From a candidate division TA06 bacterium DG_78 (GTDB taxonomy: Bacteria; Hydrothermota; Tepidihabitantia; SM23-42), in assembly GCA_001303225.1 (NCBI GenBank), contig LJNI01000075.1:1-10667 (forward strand): DNA of 10,667 nucleotides. The letters run 5' to 3'. The position numbers and the translations under genes are program-made. Positions 6,105 through 10,667 of the stretch are shown here, piece by piece. Below the pieces are notes generated by a model. It did not search any database, was not told where the DNA came from, and was given only the letters and a program-made list of their open reading frames with translations. How positions within the stretch are numbered: the first letter of the stretch is position 1; the number at the start of each line of letters is the position of its first letter.

Positions 6105-6153
6105 ATAAATCAGACCATTGCAAAATGTTCTGATTTTTCAATGAAGTTTAGTG

Positions 6154-7452
6154 TTATGAAACCCATTCACCCTTATCAGGTTGGTAAGTACACACAGCAT
6201 TATGTATTGATGGATCTTTTTTACGATAGTTTTCTGTAACCGCACAATCTACGCAAGCAAATCTAAATTCACATTCTTTACATTTAGGAACTTTCGTTTT
6301 ATTAAATGTCCAGTAGGGATCGAGCTTTTTATTTCTAAAAATAGACACTATATCATCCTTGGGAATTTTGCCTACTGGTTTCGTCAAGATTGGACAAGGG
6401 GAAATTATGCCATGACAAGAGATGGCAATAACGCCATGTAAACATCTACTAAAATGTTTTGCTTCCAAGAAATTTTTAGAATCAATTTTGCTAAAACGCT
6501 TTTCGCCCTGTTTTTCTCCAATCGGAAGGGCGGCCAAAGGCTTTTTGGCTCCTGCCTTTAGGAAGATTTCGCTATTACCTAAGAATACGCCCCCAAGATT
6601 TTTTGCAAACTGCTGGATTTTATCATAGTTATCATGAGATTCTGGACAGGTCAGTAGGGAAATACCATAAGTTATGTCATTCGCTTTACATAATTCTACT
6701 GCTTGGAGCAATGAATTGAATATTTCTTCTGAACCTGTTATTTTTTTGTATCCTTCACGAGAATCTGAAAAAACAGTAAAGTTAAATTGAATATTCAAAT
6801 TCTTTGCATCCTTTGCGATTTTTTCATTAAACCCGTAGCTATTTGTATTTACTATAGTTTTTATCGAAGATCGATGGTTAATTGCTTTTCTTACAATAGC
6901 AATAAGTTTATTCCATTCTAATAGAGGATTTCCACCAGAAAAGATCAAGGTATGAGTTTCCAGATCCGCCAATTGTTTTGTTAACATTCCAAAAGTTAAC
7001 TCATCAATATTTGAGGATTTTCTCTTTTGAGGCCATTGTAAACAAGTCACACAGCCAGCAGATACATAATAATCGCTACTGCCACAGAATAAACAATGTG
7101 CATTGCATTTATTATTGACTTGAATGTATGCCTTTTTTATTACTGGCGGTTGTTCAAAAAGTTGTTCCATTATATGAGATGCACTCGGTTCAAATGGTTC
7201 AGTATAAACTGGTGTCGGAAAGACTGTTCCAATACCTTCACCTATCAGCCGACTAAGCAGCTCCTTAGCAACCTTTGGATATTTTAATTCAACCGAATCG
7301 ATGCGTTCGTTTGCCAGCCAACGATTAACAATTTCTGTTTCAACTTTTGAAAGATGCATAATTTTTCCGAGCGTAATTTTATATATTGCTCCCCTTACTG
7401 GGCCACGAATATAATGACAATCTGGGAAAAAGCGGAAGTAAATCAGATCCAT
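6154..7452 (-). CDS. Radical SAM/SPASM peptide maturase, similar to SPASM enzymes of grasp-with-spasm systems
   Basis: This 432-residue enzyme is predicted to bind several Fe-S clusters and modify a peptide with radical chemistry. The N-terminal ~100 residues (Y-F-R-F-F-P-D-C-H-Y-I-R-G-P-V-R-G, then I-Y-K-I-T-L-G) resemble the substrate-recognition segment of SPASM partners in grasp-with-spasm clusters. The radical SAM core has C116-x3-C120-x2-C123 and F-S-G-G-N-P (171-176). The C-terminal SPASM region carries C337, C346, C353, then C391-x2-C394-x5-C400-x2-C403 and C421, and ends Y-Q-P-D-K-G-E-W. GGAG sits 7 nt before the ATG, and only 14 nt separate it from the upstream maturase stop, so the two are co-transcribed. 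No ATP-grasp partner gene is visible. The family resemblance is from recall of sequence pattern. Confidence 0.85.
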   Translation of the reverse strand: MDLIYFRFFPDCHYIRGPVRGAIYKITLGKIMHLSKVETEIVNRWLANERIDSVELKYPKVAKELLSRLIGEGIGTVFPTPVYTEPFEPSASHIMEQLFEQPPVIKKAYIQVNNKCNAHCLFCGSSDYYVSAGCVTCLQWPQKRKSSNIDELTFGMLTKQLADLETHTLIFSGGNPLLEWNKLIAIVRKAINHRSSIKTIVNTNSYGFNEKIAKDAKNLNIQFNFTVFSDSREGYKKITGSEEIFNSLLQAVELCKANDITYGISLLTCPESHDNYDKIQQFAKNLGGVFLGNSEIFLKAGAKKPLAALPIGEKQGEKRFSKIDSKNFLEAKHFSRCLHGVIAISCHGIISPCPILTKPVGKIPKDDIVSIFRNKKLDPYWTFNKTKVPKCKECEFRFACVDCAVTENYRKKDPSIHNAVCTYQPDKGEWVS

Positions 7453-7466
7453 TGAATTACTCCATA

Positions 7467-9053
7467 CTAGAACACGAGTTTTGTTTCTGGACGGTCAAAA
7501 AAATCTCTGAACCAGTCGAAGGCATCGGGGTTAACTTCTAATATTGAATAAGTCAAGGAAAGATATTCAGATAAATCAGACCGCAGGTCTTTACATCTTT
7601 CTTCGGGTATTGAAAACACACCATCTTGCATAGATTTTCCATCACCGTAGCAGGTTCGACATAATTTTACAACCGAACAAGATAGACATTTTTTACCTAA
7701 GGTCTCATTGTATTTTTTAATAATATCAGCAATCGCATTCCAATCAAGGCCAGTTTCAACATTCCCTATTGGCATGGTTTCGTTTACGCGTTCGCAAATA
7801 TCAAATGTTCCATCCACTCTTACGCTAATTTTTGCACCAGGAAGACAAGTGTTCGTAAAGGGGACTATATCTGGTCGCTTATCAAAGGCCTTTCGATGCC
7901 TGAAGAAAGTCCAAAAACTTGGACCACAAAAAACTTTCACAAAAATTGGGGAGTCTTTTCCCTTTAGTGAATCACTTACAAATCTTTGCATAATCTTAAG
8001 ACTTTGTTCATTAAACCCTTCTTTTTCTTCATTTGTAAATTGATCATAATAAGTGTCATCGTCGCCCCCTGGAAGAACTGCGTCAATAAATGTGAGGTTT
8101 GGTAGTGTAGATTTATTTTCTTCAAAAAAACGAATATTTGCTTCTAGATCTGTCCTCATATCGTATACACAGATAAGATGTATATGCTTCCTCAAATAAT
8201 GAGGATAACGGTCTAAAAACCTTTTTATATTGCTGTAAGCGATATCAAATGAACCTCGTCCGTTAATTGTTATTCTATTGCGATCATGATTTTCTTTACT
8301 ACCATCCAAACTTATTGCTATAAGTAGCTTATTATTGACTATGAAATCCGCAACTTCATCTTTTAATAATAAACCATTGGTCGTAATAAAAAAATCAAAC
8401 GGCAGGGGAGAATTTTTCTTGGCATGAGCTATTAATTTATCCATTGTCGATAAACAGAGAAATGGTTCTCCTCCATAAAAGTTGATGGCTAACCTTTTGC
8501 CTGGATTTCTCCGTGCGTGCTGTTCATTGAGTTTAAAAAAGTAATCCATTGCCTTTTTCCCTGTTTCCAATTTCATTTTACTTTTGCTCGGTTTTCGTGT
8601 ATACTTATAATAATCTGTATATATACAATACTTACATCTCAGATTACAGTCTTCAGTCAAATTTAGTACTAATTGTCGAAATGAAGACGGCTGGTCAAAT
8701 ATGTTTGCTTTAATGTCTTCCATCTTAAAAGATATCATGTTATGGTAGATATAAGATTTCTCTTGTGGGGTACTAAAAAATCCATTATAAATTCTATGCC
8801 ATCGTTCGATAAACTTCAGAGTGCCGTCAACAAAAATCTCAGGATATTCCTTTATTAACTTAGACCGTACATTATCTATATCGTACTTTGCATAAAGATC
8901 AATAGCTTTTTTTAACAATTCGTTGACCGGTAAAACAGCTCCAGATTTGTCGTCATAGATATATTCAGCATTATTTTGTAGACTTTTAAACAAAATTGTA
9001 CTATTACTTCTTGTTGTCATTTTATTCAGCCGATTATTTTTTTGTTTTAGCAT
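7467..9053 (-). CDS. Radical SAM/SPASM peptide maturase, candidate partner of the Cys-rich peptide
   Basis: This is a 528-residue enzyme of the class that forms thioether or other crosslinks in Cys-rich peptides. The N-terminal ~125 residues include A-E-Y-I-Y-D-D-K-S-G-A-V-L, the pattern seen at the start of SCIFF- and CXXX-type maturases. The radical SAM core has C136-x3-C140-x2-C143 (C-N-L-R-C-K-Y-C) and Y-G-G-E-P (193-197). The SPASM region has C376, C403, G415-x4-C420, C456-x2-C459-x5-C465-x2-C468 and C487, enough for two auxiliary [4Fe-4S] clusters. The N-terminus may start at the ATG at 9053 or 11 codons later, since neither has a good ribosome binding site. It follows the Cys-rich peptide gene across a stem-loop and is coupled to the second maturase. 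Confidence 0.9.
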   Translation of the reverse strand: MLKQKNNRLNKMTTRSNSTILFKSLQNNAEYIYDDKSGAVLPVNELLKKAIDLYAKYDIDNVRSKLIKEYPEIFVDGTLKFIERWHRIYNGFFSTPQEKSYIYHNMISFKMEDIKANIFDQPSSFRQLVLNLTEDCNLRCKYCIYTDYYKYTRKPSKSKMKLETGKKAMDYFFKLNEQHARRNPGKRLAINFYGGEPFLCLSTMDKLIAHAKKNSPLPFDFFITTNGLLLKDEVADFIVNNKLLIAISLDGSKENHDRNRITINGRGSFDIAYSNIKRFLDRYPHYLRKHIHLICVYDMRTDLEANIRFFEENKSTLPNLTFIDAVLPGGDDDTYYDQFTNEEKEGFNEQSLKIMQRFVSDSLKGKDSPIFVKVFCGPSFWTFFRHRKAFDKRPDIVPFTNTCLPGAKISVRVDGTFDICERVNETMPIGNVETGLDWNAIADIIKKYNETLGKKCLSCSVVKLCRTCYGDGKSMQDGVFSIPEERCKDLRSDLSEYLSLTYSILEVNPDAFDWFRDFFDRPETKLVF

Positions 9054-9099
9054 TATGTAACATAAGTATAGCTAAACACCAATGTTGTCAATTAGTTTA

Positions 9100-9140
9100 G
9101 CAGACCACGCGTAAGTCTACACAGACTTACGGTGGCCTGC
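9100..9140 (-). other. Stem-loop between the Cys-rich peptide and maturase genes
   Basis: The arms at 9100-9118 and 9123-9140 pair over about 18 bp around a 4-nt loop, with one bulged C and one G-U wobble in the minus-strand RNA. In the plus-strand RNA the wobble would be an A-C mismatch, so the structure suits the minus strand. There is no U tract, so a plain terminator is unlikely. It may protect the 3' end of the peptide message or partly block read-through, giving more precursor than enzyme. Confidence 0.75.
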
Positions 9141-9147
9141 TTTGTGG

Positions 9148-9396
9148 TTATCCAATTGCGTTGTTGGGACTAGTATAATCAACAGGATATATCCAACTCA
9201 CGCCTCTTACTGTCTGTCGACTTATACCAAACTGTACATCATTTTGTCCAGTTGCTAATGACTCGTATGGGAGTGCGCAAGCGGCAGCGCAAAGAACATC
9301 ACACGCTTCTCCACAGTCAGTTCCACAATCGGCACAATCCCACCAACCGACTGAATCACCATATGGAGGACCTTGGGCATATTGTTCTGGTAACAT
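9148..9396 (-). CDS. Cys-rich peptide (82 aa), putative radical-SAM-modified RiPP precursor
   Basis: A strong AAGGAGGT lies 4 nt before the ATG at 9396. The peptide begins M-L-P-E-Q-Y-A-Q-G-P-P-Y-G and has six Cys at 21, 24, 28, 32, 36 and 40: CX2C followed by four CX3 steps. They sit in an acidic, Ala/Gly-rich block that starts with W-W-D. About 42 residues without Cys follow, ending S-P-N-N-A-I-G. There is no signal peptide or membrane segment. Regular CXXX repeats and six-Cys blocks are known targets of SPASM maturases (CXXX-repeat and SCIFF-type peptides), and such an enzyme is encoded next. A metal-binding protein is the alternative. Unlike most RiPP precursors, the Cys block is central with a long tail, so the tail may be a follower or a separate region. 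Confidence 0.75.
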   Translation of the reverse strand: MLPEQYAQGPPYGDSVGWWDCADCGTDCGEACDVLCAAACALPYESLATGQNDVQFGISRQTVRGVSWIYPVDYTSPNNAIG

Positions 9397-9506
9397 GATT
9401 ACCTCCTTGTTCTTAACCTATATGTTCTTTTATATTCTTTCCTTGGTACTTTTAGCCACCAAAGAGTTGTTAAAGATCATATCAAAATTTTCTACTTTGT
9501 TATATT

Positions 9507-9521
9507 GCAATATCTATGCCA
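9507..9521 (-). promoter_or_regulatory. Sigma-54 (-24/-12) promoter of the Cys-rich peptide and maturase operon
   Basis: The minus strand reads TGGCAT-AGATA-TTGC followed by A. It differs from the consensus TGGCAC-N5-TTGC at one base and has correct spacing. The predicted start is near 9495, about 99 nt before the ATG at 9396. It aligns with the element at 5989-6003. Confidence 0.85.
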
Positions 9522-9573
9522 AAAGTATCAATTTTATGGACAGAAATGTCTTGAAATTTAGTGGGTTTTTATG

Positions 9574-9604
9574 GGTATAATTTTAGATTTTTAAGGTGTG
9601 TCAA
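9574..9604 (-). promoter_or_regulatory. Alternative sigma-70-like pair conserved in the repeat (right copy)
   Basis: TTGACA (complement of 9599-9604) and TATACC (complement of 9574-9579) lie 19 bp apart, as in the left copy, where the second hexamer is TATACT. The wide spacing makes promoter activity doubtful. Confidence 0.3.
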
Positions 9605-9608
9605 AAAC

Positions 9609-9625
9609 TAGGTAATAGATACCTA
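9609..9625. promoter_or_regulatory. Palindromic activator site TAGGTA-N5-TACCTA (right copy)
   Basis: The arms are identical to the left copy, with spacer ATAGA. The site is centred about 98 bp upstream of the -24 GG. It is the best candidate enhancer for the adjacent sigma-54 activator. Confidence 0.65.
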
Positions 9626-9745
9626 CTGAATCAGTCCTTTTATAGAATACTTCAATTTTTCAATCATTTGTGACATGTTACTCAGTGATTATTACTACAA
9701 ATAGCTGCGTATTTATCCTAAATCACGATTTTACTGGTTTTTTTG

Positions 9746-10667
9746 CTAGTAAGTTTTGGTGATCGAATACCTCTTAATTAAAGCCCTCAGAGTCTTTGGT
9801 GTGATACCTAATTCCTTTGAAGTATGGGTTATATTCCAATAATTGCGCATAAGGGCTTGTGTAGTGCTCTCCTTTTCCAAGTTTTCTTTCAATTCCTTTA
9901 ATGTTGTTGGTTCCTCAGCCTTTATTAGTACTAAACCAAGGTCGTTTTCATTAAGTTGCTGACCAGTACCCATAATAACAGCACGTTCAATACGGTGAAT
10001 TAATTCGCGTACATTTCCAGGCCATGGATGATGCATCATCGCCTCCATCGCAGTTTTGGTGAAACCAATAAATTTTCTTTGATAGCTTCTATTCGTCTGA
10101 CCTAAAAAATATTTACTGAGGACTTCAATATCTTCGGGTCGTTCTCTCAGTGGAGGTATATAAATTGTTGTAACACTTAAACGATAAAAGAGGTCTTTAC
10201 GAAAATTACCTTGTTTTATTTCATCCTCTAAATTTTTGTTCGAGGCCGCAATGATTCTGACATCAATATGTATCGGTGTCTTGCCACCAATACGATCGAT
10301 CTCCTTCTGTTCGATTGCTCGTAAAATTTTAACTTGTAGATGCAACGGCAAATCACCTATCTCATCAAGGAAAATTATACCTCCTTGGGCTATCTCGAAC
10401 TTTCCTTTATGCTGTTTATATGCTCCAGTAAAAGAACCCTTTTCATGACCAAAGAGTTCACTCTCTAATAGGTTATGAGGTATTGCTCCACAACTAACCA
10501 CCACAGGGGGTCTTTTTGACCGTGTACTCTCCTGATGAATAATTTTTGTAATGAGCTCTTTACCTGTGCCGGTCTCACCAGTAATCAAGAGCGTCGTATC
10601 TGTTCGAGCGATCTTTGATATCGTCTTCCTTATCTCATCAATCACCTTGGATTTTCCAATGAGTTCA
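9746..10667 (-). CDS. Sigma-54-dependent transcription activator, AAA+ and Fis-type HTH part (5' end outside the window)
   Basis: The frame is open to the window edge and the first residues read E-L-I-G-K-S, the usual start of the sigma-54 interaction domain. The GTG at 10645 is therefore internal and the gene continues to the right. The 306 visible residues carry Walker A GETGTGKE (30-37), the sigma-54 loop as GSFTGA (77-82, a Ser variant of GAFTGA), Walker B GGIIFLDE (95-102), the F-R-K-D-L-F-Y-R-L arginine-finger region, and a C-terminal Fis-like helix-turn-helix (S-K-E-L-G-I-T-P-K-T-L-R-A-L). It hydrolyses ATP to open sigma-54 promoters. It ends 82 nt from the right regulatory repeat and probably controls both sigma-54 promoters here. 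The N-terminal sensory domain is not visible. Confidence 0.95.
   Translation of the reverse strand, partial: ELIGKSKVIDEIRKTISKIARTDTTLLITGETGTGKELITKIIHQESTRSKRPPVVVSCGAIPHNLLESELFGHEKGSFTGAYKQHKGKFEIAQGGIIFLDEIGDLPLHLQVKILRAIEQKEIDRIGGKTPIHIDVRIIAASNKNLEDEIKQGNFRKDLFYRLSVTTIYIPPLRERPEDIEVLSKYFLGQTNRSYQRKFIGFTKTAMEAMMHHPWPGNVRELIHRIERAVIMGTGQQLNENDLGLVLIKAEEPTTLKELKENLEKESTTQALMRNYWNITHTSKELGITPKTLRALIKRYSITKTY

Larger units (their letters stand above)
5929..6142 (-). repeat. Regulatory-region repeat, left copy (upstream of the HGN peptides)
   Basis: This region aligns over about 210 bp, in the same orientation, with 9453-9664. The best-preserved core is 6028-6113 against 9548-9634, where I count about 12 differences in 88 positions by eye. 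Both copies carry, in the same order, the 17-bp palindrome, a TTGACA/TATAC pair and a sigma-54 promoter, and both lead into short peptide genes. The left copy fills the gap between the second radical SAM gene and the HGN peptides. Confidence 0.85.
9453..9664 (-). repeat. Regulatory-region repeat, right copy (upstream of the Cys-rich peptide)
   Basis: This is the direct-repeat partner of 5929-6142, with the same order of palindrome, TTGACA/TATAC pair and sigma-54 promoter. Similarity fades downstream of the promoter, where the leader is much shorter than in the left copy. Confidence 0.85.
9397..9745. other. Regulatory intergenic region
   Basis: No gene is seen here. The stretch holds the ribosome binding site of the Cys-rich peptide (9401-9408), a predicted leader of about 99 nt, the sigma-54 promoter, the TTGACA/TATAC pair and the palindrome. 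It then continues to the activator stop codon with no clear terminator. Confidence 0.6.

Noticed and set aside
6051..6239. Plus-strand frame across the left regulatory repeat and the maturase 3' end
   Set aside because: The equivalent frame in the right repeat copy is stopped after a few codons, so conservation here is not coding.
10236..10448. Plus-strand frame opposite the sigma-54 activator
   Set aside because: It is a shadow of a strongly supported gene, and the same holds for the plus-strand frames opposite the maturases and the secreted protein.

Overview
The window looks like chromosomal DNA of a moderately AT-rich bacterium. One gene encodes a secreted protein with a type IX secretion/FlgD-like C-terminal sorting domain, which points to the Bacteroidota/FCB side or to candidate phyla with the same tags, such as WOR-3/Stahlbacteria. 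This placement is an inference from one domain and general gene style. Apart from the first gene, every convincing gene lies on the minus strand, so the functional order runs from right to left.

Right to left: (1) 9746-10667 is the C-terminal part of a sigma-54-dependent transcription activator that runs off the window. (2) 9397-9745 is a regulatory region with a -24/-12 (sigma-54) promoter and an upstream 17-bp palindrome. (3) 9148-9396 encodes an 82-residue peptide with a CX2C-(X3C)4 cysteine block. (4) A strong stem-loop follows at 9100-9140. (5) 7467-9053 and 6154-7452 encode two different radical SAM/SPASM enzymes 14 nt apart. (6) 5929-6142 is a diverged second copy of the regulatory region, again with a sigma-54 promoter and the palindrome. 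(7) Two tandem short peptide genes (38 and 29 codons) share a leader/RBS and an HGNNP motif. Together these look like a sigma-54-controlled ribosomally synthesised, post-translationally modified peptide (RiPP) locus with two precursor classes, two maturases and a duplicated promoter module. This is the most interesting part of the window.

Left of the RiPP locus lie about 315 nt without a clear gene (two inverted repeats), a saccharopine/lysine-6-dehydrogenase-like oxidoreductase (4000-5103), and two sugar-type ABC transporter permeases (MalF- and MalG-like, 2951-3892 and 2035-2871). No binding protein or ATPase gene is visible for the transporter. Next come a small hypothetical gene (1648-1860) preceded by a short overlapping ORF, and a secreted protein with a sorting tag (455-1570). 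The left edge holds the 3' end of a plus-strand zinc-type alcohol dehydrogenase gene. It converges on the secreted protein gene across a shared bidirectional terminator (411-439).

How it may work (inference): the activator binds the palindromes about 120 bp upstream and switches on both promoters with sigma-54. One transcript makes the Cys-rich precursor and, past the stem-loop, less of the two radical SAM enzymes. The other makes the HGN peptides. The enzymes then modify one or both peptide classes. No protease, exporter or immunity gene is visible in the window.
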